This document shows positions 42,280-51,100 of a DNA stretch of 64,000 nt, one piece after another. The translations under genes and the position numbers were made by a program. This DNA comes from Flagellimonas alvinocaridis. GTDB taxonomy: Bacteria > Bacteroidota > Bacteroidia > Flavobacteriales > Flavobacteriaceae. A model generated the notes under the pieces. That model worked only from the letters and a program-made list of their open reading frames with translations. It did not search any database and was not told the DNA's origin. The stretch's first letter is position 1. The number at the start of each line of letters is the position of its first letter. The DNA is taken from contig NZ_SNTZ01000011.1 in NCBI RefSeq assembly GCF_004916895.1, positions 1 through 64,000 on the forward strand, read 5' to 3'.

Positions 42280-44547
42280 ATGGCATTTGATATTGACATG
42301 ATTAAGGGCGTCTATGCTTCCATGGGGGAACGTGTGGATAAGGCCCGGGAATTGGTAGGAAGGCCTTTGACCCTTGCTGAAAAGATATTGTATTCGCATT
42401 TATGGGAAGGAACCCCGACCAAGAAGTTTACCAGAGGAAAAGATTATGTTGATTTTGCTCCAGATAGAATAGCCTGTCAAGATGCAACGGCGCAAATGGC
42501 CTTGCTTCAGTTTATGCAAGCAGGCAAAGATAAAGTGGCAGTGCCCACTACCGTTCACTGTGATCACTTGATTCAAGCTAAACAAGGTGCTGCGGCAGAT
42601 TTGAAGCACGCCAACGAGACCAGTAGCGAGGTATTCGACTTTTTGGGTTCGGTATCCAACAAATACGGTATTGGGTTCTGGAAGCCTGGTGCGGGTATCA
42701 TTCACCAAGTGGTATTGGAAAACTATGCATTCCCAGGGGGTATGATGATTGGAACAGACTCCCATACAGTAAACGCGGGTGGTTTGGGAATGGTAGCCAT
42801 TGGTGTAGGTGGTGCAGATGCCGTGGATGTTATGGCAGGAATGGCTTGGGAATTGAAGTTTCCTAAGTTGATTGGTGTAAAATTGACCGGAAAGCTATCT
42901 GGTTGGACAGCACCAAAAGACGTTATCCTTAAAGTGGCTGAAATCCTTACCGTAAAAGGAGGAACAGGAGCCATTGTTGAATATTTTGGCCCAGGGGCAA
43001 TTTCTATGTCATGTACCGGTAAGGGAACCATCTGTAACATGGGTGCAGAAATTGGAGCGACTACATCTACATTTGGTTATGATGAGTCCATGGAGCGTTA
43101 CCTAAGAGCAACTGATAGGGAAGATGTTGCTGATGAAGCCAATAAAGTAAAAGAACATTTAACGGCAGATCCTGAGGTATATGCCAACCCCGAACAGTAC
43201 TTTGACCAAGTCATTGAAATCAATTTATCTGAATTGATGCCATTATTGAACGGACCTTTTACCCCGGATTTGGCTACTGAGGTAGGAACCATGCGCGAAA
43301 AGGCCGAGAAAAACGGATGGCCTTTGGCAGTGGAGTGGGGATTGATAGGTTCTTGTACCAACTCTTCATATGAAGATTTGTCAAGAGCATCATCCATTGC
43401 GCAACAAGCATTGGACAAAAAGTTGAAAACCAAGGCAGAGTTTGGTATCAACCCAGGCTCGGAGCAGGTTAGATATACCACAGAACGAGACGGGATTCTT
43501 GAGATTTTTGAAAAATTGGATGCTAAAATCTTCACCAATGCCTGCGGACCATGTATCGGTCAATGGGCACGATATGAAGATCCCAAAAATGCTCCAAAGA
43601 ACAGTATCGTGCATTCCTTCAACCGTAACTTTGCCAAGCGTGCCGATGGAAACCCCAATACGCATGCTTTTGTAGCATCACCGGAAATGACTGCAGCCAT
43701 TGCCATTGCCGGTCGTTTGGATTTTAATCCATTGACAGATAAATTGATCAATGAAGATGGAGAAGAAGTTATGTTGGACGAGCCAACAGGATGGGAATTG
43801 CCACCAAAAGGTTTTGAAGTAAAGGACAACGGTTATATAGACCCACTTGAAGATGGAAGCGGAGTCAATGTCATTGTAGCACCCGGCTCGGAACGTTTGC
43901 AAATTTTGGAGCCGTTTGAGCCCATTACTCCAGCAAGCTTGAAAGGCATGAAACTGTTGATCAAAGCCTTTGGGAAATGTACTACCGATCATATCTCCAT
44001 GGCCGGACCTTGGCTAAGGTATAGGGGACATTTGGACAATATTGCCAATAACACCTTGATTGGAGCGGTAAACGCTTACAACCAAAAAACCAATTTTGTC
44101 AAGAACCAGTTGACTGGGGAGTACGGAGGCGTACCTGATACCCAACGTGAGTATAAGAAAGCAGGGATAAAGACCATTGTAGTGGGAGACCATAACTATG
44201 GGGAAGGTTCTTCAAGGGAGCATGCGGCCATGCAGCCACGTCACTTGGGTGTTGCGGCAGTTTTGGTGAAATCCTTTGCCAGGATACATGAGACCAACTT
44301 GAAAAAGCAAGGGATGTTGGCACTTACTTTTGCCAATGAGAACGATTATGACCTTATTCAGGAAGATGATACTTTCAACTTCTTGGATATAGATCAGTTT
44401 GCTCCAGACAAACCCTTGACCTTGGAAATCGTACATGCAGATGGCAGCAAGGATACCATCAAGGTAAATCACTCCTACAACAATGCACAGATAGCATGGT
44501 TCAATGAGGGGTCTGCCCTGAACCTGATCAAAAAGGAGAATGCTTAA
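42280..44547 (+). CDS. acnA: Aconitate hydratase
   Basis: It isomerises citrate and isocitrate in the TCA cycle. The 755-residue protein matches the mitochondrial-type aconitase. The 4Fe-4S cysteines are in GSCTNSS (about 356) and NACGPCIG (about 420-427); active-site motifs [12 protein letters not shown] and [14 protein letters not shown] are present. A 103-bp gap separates it from moxR, so it is probably transcribed alone and ends at the terminator at 44570-44605. Confidence 0.97.
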   Translation: MAFDIDMIKGVYASMGERVDKARELVGRPLTLAEKILYSHLWEGTPTKKFTRGKDYVDFAPDRIACQDATAQMALLQFMQAGKDKVAVPTTVHCDHLIQAKQGAAADLKHANETSSEVFDFLGSVSNKYGIGFWKPGAGIIHQVVLENYAFPGGMMIGTDSHTVNAGGLGMVAIGVGGADAVDVMAGMAWELKFPKLIGVKLTGKLSGWTAPKDVILKVAEILTVKGGTGAIVEYFGPGAISMSCTGKGTICNMGAEIGATTSTFGYDESMERYLRATDREDVADEANKVKEHLTADPEVYANPEQYFDQVIEINLSELMPLLNGPFTPDLATEVGTMREKAEKNGWPLAVEWGLIGSCTNSSYEDLSRASSIAQQALDKKLKTKAEFGINPGSEQVRYTTERDGILEIFEKLDAKIFTNACGPCIGQWARYEDPKNAPKNSIVHSFNRNFAKRADGNPNTHAFVASPEMTAAIAIAGRLDFNPLTDKLINEDGEEVMLDEPTGWELPPKGFEVKDNGYIDPLEDGSGVNVIVAPGSERLQILEPFEPITPASLKGMKLLIKAFGKCTTDHISMAGPWLRYRGHLDNIANNTLIGAVNAYNQKTNFVKNQLTGEYGGVPDTQREYKKAGIKTIVVGDHNYGEGSSREHAAMQPRHLGVAAVLVKSFARIHETNLKKQGMLALTFANENDYDLIQEDDTFNFLDIDQFAPDKPLTLEIVHADGSKDTIKVNHSYNNAQIAWFNEGSALNLIKKENA

Positions 44548-44569
44548 ACTATTTTTAAGATAATTCAAG

Positions 44570-44605
44570 AAAACTCCTGATATTGCTGAAATATCAGGAG
44601 TTTTT
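44570..44605 (+). terminator. Rho-independent terminator after aconitase
   Basis: AACTCCTGATAT and ATATCAGGAGTT form a long stem with loop TGCTGAA, followed by T. It sits 23 bp after the aconitase stop and 22 bp before the TlpA-like gene. Confidence 0.9.
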
Positions 44606-44627
44606 AATTTTAACCAAATCCCTCGGA

Positions 44628-45188
44628 ATGAAAATCAGTAAAAAGACTGTCCTTAATGTTGTACTGATTCTGTTTGTGCTTTCCTTTTTTGTTACCCCTT
44701 TGGGGTATTATGGCAAAATCTTGCTTAACAAATTACTGGCCATGTCACCTCCCGTGATAGAACAATCCGAGCGGGAAAAAATAACCGATTACGATTGGAA
44801 GCTTAAGGATGCAGATTGGAACATTTTCAATTTTGAAAAATCCAAAGGGAATGTGGTTTTCATTAACTTTTGGGCTTCATGGCGATTACCTTCCGAAGCT
44901 GAACTGTCCAGCATACAAGAACTTTATAACAAGTACAAGGGTAAAATGGACTTCTACATCATCACCAATGAAAACAGACCTCCAGTAAAGGCTTTTATGG
45001 AAGAGCACGAGTTTACGTTTCCATTGACGTACTTGATCATTGGGGAAAAAATGCCCGTGGATTCCAAGGAGGTTCCTTCTTCTTATTTGATCGATAAATC
45101 AGGAAATATTGTAATCCATAAGAAAGGAATAGCAGATTGGAGCAACAAAAAGGTGTACACCTTATTGGATGAATTGATAGCAGAATAA
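44628..45188 (+). CDS. TlpA-like thioredoxin-fold protein lacking the CxxC active site
   Basis: ATG 44628 is chosen since the upstream alternative at 44583 lies within the terminator. The 186-residue protein has an N-terminal membrane anchor (LNVVLILFVLSFFVTPLGY) and then a TlpA-type domain. The active-site position reads FWASWRLPSE, so Cys86 and Cys89 are replaced by Arg and Ser. The cis-proline segment (VPSSYLID) is kept. It cannot be a thiol oxidoreductase in the usual way. It is 6 bp upstream of an intact paralog of the same length. Confidence 0.9.
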   Translation: MKISKKTVLNVVLILFVLSFFVTPLGYYGKILLNKLLAMSPPVIEQSEREKITDYDWKLKDADWNIFNFEKSKGNVVFINFWASWRLPSEAELSSIQELYNKYKGKMDFYIITNENRPPVKAFMEEHEFTFPLTYLIIGEKMPVDSKEVPSSYLIDKSGNIVIHKKGIADWSNKKVYTLLDELIAE

Positions 45189-45194
45189 CACCCA

Positions 45195-45755
45195 ATGAAA
45201 GTTTCCAAAGAGCAAATTAGTAATGGCATATGGCTATTGGCCATTGCTTTGATACTTTTTACCCCGGTTGGGTTTCACCTTCGTGTGTGGGTAACCAAAT
45301 TTATATCAGCTAGTGCCGATGTGGTATCGGTAGAAGAACAAGAAACATTGGCGGATTACCATTGGCGATTGGTTGATGTTGAAGGAAAACATACTGATTT
45401 CAAATCTTTTGAAGGTAAGGTGGTCGTGGTAAATATTTGGGCCACTTGGTGTCCTCCTTGTGTTGCCGAGCTTCCCAGCTTTGCAGAGCTTTACGAGGAT
45501 TATAAAGATGAAGTTGTATTTGCTTTTGTGGCCAACGATGACAAGGATAAGGTGGAGCAATTCATCGAAAAGAAAGGATATCGACTACCAATCTATTTTC
45601 AGGTTTCGTCCATTCCCAAGGAATTGATGTCCAAAAGTATACCTGCTACATACATCATTAGTAAGTCTGGAAAAATAGTGGTCGATGAGAAAGGAGCTGC
45701 CAACTGGAATTCGGATAAAACAAGGACTTTGGTGGACCAGCTTATTTTGGAGTAG
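45195..45755 (+). CDS. TlpA-family thiol-disulfide oxidoreductase, membrane-anchored
   Basis: The 186-residue paralog of the preceding gene keeps the active site IWATWCPPCVAEL (Cys86, Cys89) and the cis-proline in IPATYIIS. It has an N-terminal anchor (WLLAIALILFTPVGF). It is predicted to reduce disulfides in the periplasm, for example in cytochrome c maturation. It overlaps the convergent crtZ gene by 14 bp. Confidence 0.93.
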   Translation: MKVSKEQISNGIWLLAIALILFTPVGFHLRVWVTKFISASADVVSVEEQETLADYHWRLVDVEGKHTDFKSFEGKVVVVNIWATWCPPCVAELPSFAELYEDYKDEVVFAFVANDDKDKVEQFIEKKGYRLPIYFQVSSIPKELMSKSIPATYIISKSGKIVVDEKGAANWNSDKTRTLVDQLILE

Positions 45756-46206
45756 TTTGCCGTTTGAAGTACTTGAAGGGCACAAGAAGCATTCCAAAAC
45801 ATTCCCCTTCTTCTTTGCCTAAGTGTTTGTGATGTATTTTATGAGCTCTTCGAACCCCTTTGGCATACCAATTATTGGCATTTCGGAATAACTTGAAGCG
45901 TTGGTGTATAAAAATATCGTGTACCAAAAAGTAAGCAATTCCGTAGGCCAGAATTCCAAAACCCAATGGCCAGCCATACCAAAACGAGGTATAGTTGCCC
46001 AGATAAAAGAGTATCATGCTCACCACGGCATAGAAAATAAAGAAAGCATCGTTACGCTCAAACCAAGAGTCGTGGTCCTTTTTGTGGTGATCTTTATGAA
46101 GGCTCCACAAAAAGCCATGCATCACATATTTGTGCGTAAACCAAGCCATAAACTCCATAAAGCAGAATGTGGACAAGAATACAAGTATCCAAAGCGCTAG
46201 TTTCAT
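45742..46206 (-). CDS. crtZ: Beta-carotene hydroxylase
   Basis: This diiron membrane enzyme hydroxylates beta-carotene at C3 to form zeaxanthin. The 154-residue protein shows all the histidine motifs: HKYVMHG (about 25), HKDHHKKDH (about 37), HDIFIHQR (about 95), and HKIHHKHLG (about 123). Transmembrane helices surround them. It is last in the regulator-crtI-crtB-crtZ operon, immediately after crtB. A lycopene cyclase gene is absent here. Confidence 0.94.
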   Translation of the reverse strand: MKLALWILVFLSTFCFMEFMAWFTHKYVMHGFLWSLHKDHHKKDHDSWFERNDAFFIFYAVVSMILFYLGNYTSFWYGWPLGFGILAYGIAYFLVHDIFIHQRFKLFRNANNWYAKGVRRAHKIHHKHLGKEEGECFGMLLVPFKYFKRQTTPK

Positions 46207-47046
46207 TTATACCAATTGTAATTTATAGTTGAGGTACGAATGTGCCAAAAGTCCAAATTTTTGATAGTTGGGAACCCTAATCCGGGTATTTTTGATTTCC
46301 AACGAGGGTGTTCCTTGTAACTTTTGGAGCAATTTCTTGTAGTACCGATAAGCTGTATAAACCCCAAACTTGGCTTGTTCCGGTAATTTTATGATACCTG
46401 AATATCCTACTGCCAAATCTGCTTTAATCTCATTCACGATTCTCTTTTTGGAGATTTCATCGAGTTCTGTCAAATTGGTATTGGGGAAATAGGTGCGATC
46501 CAAGTGTTCGTAATCTGCTTTGAGGTCCCTGAGAAAGTTTATTTTCTGAAAAGCAGAGCCCAAGGCCATGGCAGATTCTTTTAACTCTTCATACTTTTCC
46601 TTGTCGCCATGTACAAAAACACATAGACACATGAGACCTACTACATCTGCCGATCCATAGATATACTCCCGATATTCATCAAAAGTTTCGTAAGTTTTTT
46701 TGGTTAGGTCCATCCGCATACTGTTCATGAACGATTCCACCAAATGAAAAGGAATATCGTACTTATGATAGGTATACTGAAAAGCATTCAGGATAGGATT
46801 TAGGCTGATTCTATCCGTAATAGCATGCTTCATATCATTTTCAAACCGGTTAAAAAGTGCTTCTTTATCGTACTCGTGGAAGGTATCCACAATTTCATCG
46901 GCAAAACGCACAAAACCATAAATGTTATAGATGTCTGAGCGAATGGATGGAGCCAACATCTTGGTAGCCAAAGAGAAAGAAGTGCTGTAAGATTGTGTAA
47001 CAATTTTGCTACAGTTGTACGATACATCATCAAAAATAGTCTTCAT
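46207..47046 (-). CDS. crtB: Phytoene synthase
   Basis: It joins two geranylgeranyl diphosphates to phytoene, the first committed carotenoid step. ATG 47046 is preferred to an in-frame TTG at 47052; it begins 2 bp after the crtI stop. The 279-residue protein has the first aspartate motif DEIVD (Asp50, Asp54) and the second in RDLKADYEHL. YIYGSADVVGLM lies between them. Confidence 0.95.
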   Translation of the reverse strand: MKTIFDDVSYNCSKIVTQSYSTSFSLATKMLAPSIRSDIYNIYGFVRFADEIVDTFHEYDKEALFNRFENDMKHAITDRISLNPILNAFQYTYHKYDIPFHLVESFMNSMRMDLTKKTYETFDEYREYIYGSADVVGLMCLCVFVHGDKEKYEELKESAMALGSAFQKINFLRDLKADYEHLDRTYFPNTNLTELDEISKKRIVNEIKADLAVGYSGIIKLPEQAKFGVYTAYRYYKKLLQKLQGTPSLEIKNTRIRVPNYQKFGLLAHSYLNYKLQLV

Positions 47047-47048
47047 GA

Positions 47049-48503
47049 TCAAAGTTTTTTAGTGATTAGATCAGCTACCAATTTTCCAGAGATTAGGGAA
47101 GGGGGCACTCCCGGTCCCGGAACAGTAAGCTGACCGGTAAAAAATAAATTTTTCACCTTGCTACTTTTGAGGTTGGGTCGCAGAAATGCAGTTTGCCGCA
47201 GGGTGTTGGCTAAACCATAAGCATTTCCTTTATAGGAATTGTACTGCTCCACAAAATCGTTTACACAGAAACTCTCCTTAAATATAATAGAATTTTTTAC
47301 TTCTTGTTGGGTGCGTTTTTCAAATCTATCCATCACAATATCAAAATATTGCTCGCGAAGCTCAGAGGTATCTTCCAACCCTGGGGCTATTGGAACCAAA
47401 AAGAAACCGGTCTCACAGTTTTTGGGAGCCATTGTGGTATCGGTAATGGATGGAAAATTGGCATAGAACAAGGGTTCACTTGGCCATTGGGGGGTATCGT
47501 AAATCTCTTGGGCATGCTTTTCAAAGTCGGTATCAAAGAAAAGGTTGTGATGTTCAACATTGTCCAATTTTTTTCGAAAACCGATATAAAAGAGTAGGGA
47601 AGAGGGTGCATAGGTTTTCTTTTCCCAATAGGCCTCTGAATATTGACGGTATCTCTGATCTAGCAAAGTTTCGGAATGGTGATAATCCGCTCCACTAACA
47701 ACATAGTCCGAAATATGGTTTTTGCCATTGCTACGTATTCCAATGACTTCTTTATCCGATACCAAAATTTTGGACACAGGACTATCGGTATGTATTTTCA
47801 CTCCTAGTTCTTCGGCCAAACTTTTCATGGCCTTGATAATTTCATACATACCTCCTTTGGGATGCCATGTACCAAGACCAAAATCAGCAAAATTCATGAA
47901 ATTGTAGAATGATGGTGTCTTGCTGGGCTTCGCACCCAAAAAAAGTACAGGAAATTCTAGGGTTGCAACCAATTTTGGATTTTTAAATTGTCTACGAACC
48001 TCTTGACTGATGGTCTTAAAAAACTGATCTACCCTGAGCACCGTCTCTTTGGTAACCAATTCCATTGGTGAAAGTCCAGGCCGAAGCACCACCTTGTTTA
48101 TGGCTATGTTGTAATTCTCTTGCGCCTCTGAAATAAAATTTCTTAAATGTTGGCTGCTTCCGGATTCTATGCGTTCAAATTCTTCACATATCTTTTCCAT
48201 ACTATCGCCAATGGATAGGGTATCTTCCTCAAAAAAAACTTTGTAGGCTGGATCTAAGCGGTCCAATTGGTAGTAATCGGAGGTTTGCTTTCCGAAATCG
48301 GCAAAGAACCTTTCAAATATATCCGGCATCCAGTACCAACTAGGACCAATATCAAAAGTGAACCCATCTTTTATCAGTTGTCTAGCCCTACCGCCAATAG
48401 TGCTGTTTTTCTCAAAGACGCTTACATCCAGCCCTGCTTTGGCCAAATGGCATGCTGCTGAGAGTGAGGAAAAACCGGATCCTATGACAATGGCCTTTTT
48501 CAT
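47049..48503 (-). CDS. crtI: Phytoene desaturase (CrtI type)
   Basis: The 484-residue FAD enzyme converts phytoene to lycopene. The dinucleotide-binding motif is at the N-terminus (VIGSGFSSLSAACHLAKAG, then VFEKNSTIGGRAR). A C-terminal FAD-binding segment reads NLFFTGQLTVPGPGVPPSLISG. It starts 13 bp after the regulator gene's stop and is followed closely by crtB. Confidence 0.95.
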   Translation of the reverse strand: MKKAIVIGSGFSSLSAACHLAKAGLDVSVFEKNSTIGGRARQLIKDGFTFDIGPSWYWMPDIFERFFADFGKQTSDYYQLDRLDPAYKVFFEEDTLSIGDSMEKICEEFERIESGSSQHLRNFISEAQENYNIAINKVVLRPGLSPMELVTKETVLRVDQFFKTISQEVRRQFKNPKLVATLEFPVLFLGAKPSKTPSFYNFMNFADFGLGTWHPKGGMYEIIKAMKSLAEELGVKIHTDSPVSKILVSDKEVIGIRSNGKNHISDYVVSGADYHHSETLLDQRYRQYSEAYWEKKTYAPSSLLFYIGFRKKLDNVEHHNLFFDTDFEKHAQEIYDTPQWPSEPLFYANFPSITDTTMAPKNCETGFFLVPIAPGLEDTSELREQYFDIVMDRFEKRTQQEVKNSIIFKESFCVNDFVEQYNSYKGNAYGLANTLRQTAFLRPNLKSSKVKNLFFTGQLTVPGPGVPPSLISGKLVADLITKKL

Positions 48504-48516
48504 GGGTAAAGCAGCG

Positions 48517-49416
48517 TTATATGGATTCCATTAATTGGGCAATGGAACCATACGTTTTTACGTTTTTGGGAAGATCGTCTTCCGATAGCTCCTGTATCTG
48601 ATGCCCCAGAACATGTAGCTTGGAGTCTGAGGGAAGTTTCATAATTTCTTTGAACCGATTGAAATAATCGGAGATTTCGTCTTTGGTGGGAGCCACCGTA
48701 AAGTAGGAGATAAAATCTATCTTGTGATAATACTTTACCAAGTCCATCAAGCTCTCCAAAGGCATACTCTGGCCCAAGTAAATGGATTTGTAACCTTTGT
48801 TGATGATTTCGTAATTGACGTACAGCAACCCAAGTTCATGGATTTCATTTTCTGGGAGATAAAGTGCATAAACATGATCATCCCTTGAAACTTTCTCCAT
48901 TTGAAGGGCCTCCGTGTTGCTATAAATTTTTAGTTTGATGAGATTGCTGATGAAATGTTCGTGTGCCGGACTAATGGTGTCTGTTTGCCAAAGTAGCCCC
49001 AATTCATTCAGGAATGGGATAAAGACTTCATTGAATGTGTCACTAAACGATTTTTCAGACAGCAAACTGTCATATGTTTTCAGAAAAAGGGTTTGATCAA
49101 AATTGAGCATGGCCATTTTCAGGTGGTTCATTACATGGTCATTTTCCCTATCCCTGACCGTAATCTCCTTGACCAAATCCGGAATTTGGGATTCTTCCAG
49201 TTTTGCAATCTTTGAAATTTTGTATCCGTGATTGTATAACAGCGTTACATTCAACAGTTTCTGAAGACTTACAATGTTATAGGTTCTAATGTTGGTATCA
49301 GTACGTTCAGGCGTGAAGAGCTTATATCTTTTCTCCCAAATACGGATGGTATGGGCTTTAATTCCTGAAAGGTTTTCCATATCCCGAATACTGAAAGATT
49401 TCTTTACGTTGTTCAT
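48517..49416 (-). CDS. MerR-family CarH-like regulator with B12-binding motifs
   Basis: The 299-residue protein starts with a MerR-type winged helix (FSIRDMENLSGIKAHTIRIWEKRY, 8-31). The rest matches the four-helix-bundle plus cobalamin domain of CarH. Two signatures are present: W-x9-EH at Trp143 to Glu153-His154 (LWQTDTISPAHEH) and ExHxxG at Glu191-Gly196 (EIHELG), whose histidine is the lower cobalt ligand in CarH. In CarH, AdoCbl-bound tetramers repress carotenoid genes and light releases them. It lies directly upstream of crtI, so it is likely a light-responsive regulator of this operon. The target is inferred. Confidence 0.88.
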   Translation of the reverse strand: MNNVKKSFSIRDMENLSGIKAHTIRIWEKRYKLFTPERTDTNIRTYNIVSLQKLLNVTLLYNHGYKISKIAKLEESQIPDLVKEITVRDRENDHVMNHLKMAMLNFDQTLFLKTYDSLLSEKSFSDTFNEVFIPFLNELGLLWQTDTISPAHEHFISNLIKLKIYSNTEALQMEKVSRDDHVYALYLPENEIHELGLLYVNYEIINKGYKSIYLGQSMPLESLMDLVKYYHKIDFISYFTVAPTKDEISDYFNRFKEIMKLPSDSKLHVLGHQIQELSEDDLPKNVKTYGSIAQLMESI

Positions 49417-49419
49417 CTT

Positions 49420-49529
49420 TTAAGTAAAAACATTAAACAAATTTACAATTTTAACCGAATTGACCTATTTTTTACCCATAAAATTTAAGGAAGAAGTTTG
49501 AATGTTGATATAGTTTTGGGTAAAAAATA
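49420..49529 (-). promoter_or_regulatory. Promoter/operator region of the carotenoid operon
   Basis: A minus-strand -7 box TAAATTTG lies at 49445-49438. A perfect 13-bp inverted repeat (TATTTTTTACCCA at 49466-49478, TGGGTAAAAAATA at 49517-49529) lies just upstream, and a shorter AAGTAAAAACA copy lies at about 49422 in the leader. These are candidate sites for the CarH-like regulator. Confidence 0.5.
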
Positions 49530-49547
49530 AATGAGAAAAGATGGGAT

Positions 49548-49572
49548 AAAAAAAACCGCAACATGGTTGCGG
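49548..49572 (-). terminator. Rho-independent terminator of tRNA-Leu
   Basis: CCGCAAC and GTTGCGG form a stem with a 3-base loop; on the minus strand eight T follow. It begins 5 bp after the tRNA 3' end. Confidence 0.88.
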
Positions 49573-49577
49573 CTTTG

Positions 49578-49661
49578 TGCCCACGACTGGAGTCGAACCA
49601 GCACGTCCTTACGAACACTACCCCCTCAAGGTAGCGTGTCTACCAATTCCACCACGTGGGC
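49578..49661 (-). tRNA. tRNA-Leu (anticodon GAG)
   Basis: The minus-strand 84-base class II tRNA begins GCCCACG and its acceptor closes with CGTGGGC. The D arm contains GGTAGACACG, the anticodon stem CTACC/GGTAG encloses TTGAGGG (anticodon GAG, reading CUC), and the T arm has GGTTCGACTCC. CCA is not encoded. A terminator follows. Confidence 0.97.
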
Positions 49662-49774
49662 CGGCTTTTCAACAACGATTGTATTGGGTAATCGTTGAGG
49701 GGCACAAATATAATTCTTTTGTAAAAACCTCACCGCACCAAATTGCATTATCGTTTGGAAAATATACCTTAATG

Positions 49775-51100
49775 CTATAGGTCCAGATTTCCGGCGAGTT
49801 GTTTTAAGATGATTTCGGATACTTTGGCTTGAAATTTTGCATTACTGTGCCTTACTCTGGCATTGATGTAGTTTAATTGAGCCGTTCTAAATTCAATTGT
49901 AGGAATAATACCGATTCGGTATTTCTCAACCGTGATGTCCAGGTTTTCCTTGGCAATGGTTTCATTTTTTTCCTCCAGTTCAATGAGGCTTATGTTGGTC
50001 AGGTAAGTTTGATAGGTGGTGCCCACCATGGCAATAAGGGATTGCTTTTGCTGTGCAATGGCAATTTCCGCATTTTCCACAGCCATTTTCCCCAACTTTT
50101 CATTGCGATTTTGGTTAAACCCATCAAAAAGGTTCAAGGTGGCCCCAAAGCCATAGTTAAATCCTCTGGAATCTGAACTCGTGGTAAAGCCCAAACTAGA
50201 TTCGGTATGGCCAAAATTGTACCCTGTAGATACAAAAACGGAAGGGTACCGTGATGCTTTTATCTGTTTCAGTTGTAGTTCGCTAATCCTTTTATTGATA
50301 ATCTCTGCCTGCAATTGGGGATTCTCTACTGCCACCTTGTTTTCGAGCTCTTCAAGAATCAAGGCTTGATCTACAAAAATTTCAGGCGCTACCACAAAAT
50401 CCATTTTTAGGTCCCGAGCCAATTGCTCGTTCAATAGAATCTTGGTGTTTTTATATAGTTCTTGCTGGCGTTGCATTTGGGTCTGGTCGGTGTTCAGGTC
50501 CACTTGCGCATTGAGCACTTCCAATTTTGAGGCTTTCCCAATGGTAAAACGGTTTTGAGCCAGTTCCACTCGTTGTTCGGATATGATCAAGGTACTGTCC
50601 AACGCAGACAATTGTTGTTGCTGCTGTACTAGATCGTAGTAAGTGACCAATACCTCGCCAACCTTGTTAAGAACAACTTGTTTTAATTCCGCTTCGCCTA
50701 ACTTTTGATTTTCTTTGAGCTGTTCGTGATTGGCAAACATGCGAAACCCATCAAAGATGGTCCATTCCAATGCCACCCCATAATTTAGGTTTCTGTTCTT
50801 GGCATTATCAAGTTCCACCTCGGTACCATCGGAACGAACCTGGGACAAATTTTGTCGACTATTGTTGTCTGCAACGTTGGCATCGACCTTTGGAAGCATT
50901 CCTGCTTGTCCCGGACTCACCGAAAGTTCGTCCATCTTAAGATCGTTTCGGGCCATTTTTACCTGATAGTTGTTTTCCAAGGCAATCTTTACTGCTTCAT
51001 CAACCGTCAGAAGCTCTTGGGCCGTTCCGAAGAAGCCAACACCCAACCCACATAAAAGGATATAAAATCTTAAATGAATCCCCATACTACGATGCTTCAA
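49775..51100 (-). CDS. TolC-family outer membrane efflux protein
   Basis: The 441-residue protein has a signal peptide (LCGLGVGFFGTAQ) and the two repeated OEP domains. LLTVDEAVKIALENNYQVKMARND is at the start, and long helices contain NEQLARDL and YRIGIIPTIEFRTAQLNYINAR. It forms the outer-membrane channel for the RND pump. Its start overlaps the pump gene's end by 14 bp, so it is translationally coupled to it. Confidence 0.93.
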   Translation of the reverse strand: MKHRSMGIHLRFYILLCGLGVGFFGTAQELLTVDEAVKIALENNYQVKMARNDLKMDELSVSPGQAGMLPKVDANVADNNSRQNLSQVRSDGTEVELDNAKNRNLNYGVALEWTIFDGFRMFANHEQLKENQKLGEAELKQVVLNKVGEVLVTYYDLVQQQQQLSALDSTLIISEQRVELAQNRFTIGKASKLEVLNAQVDLNTDQTQMQRQQELYKNTKILLNEQLARDLKMDFVVAPEIFVDQALILEELENKVAVENPQLQAEIINKRISELQLKQIKASRYPSVFVSTGYNFGHTESSLGFTTSSDSRGFNYGFGATLNLFDGFNQNRNEKLGKMAVENAEIAIAQQKQSLIAMVGTTYQTYLTNISLIELEEKNETIAKENLDITVEKYRIGIIPTIEFRTAQLNYINARVRHSNAKFQAKVSEIILKQLAGNLDL

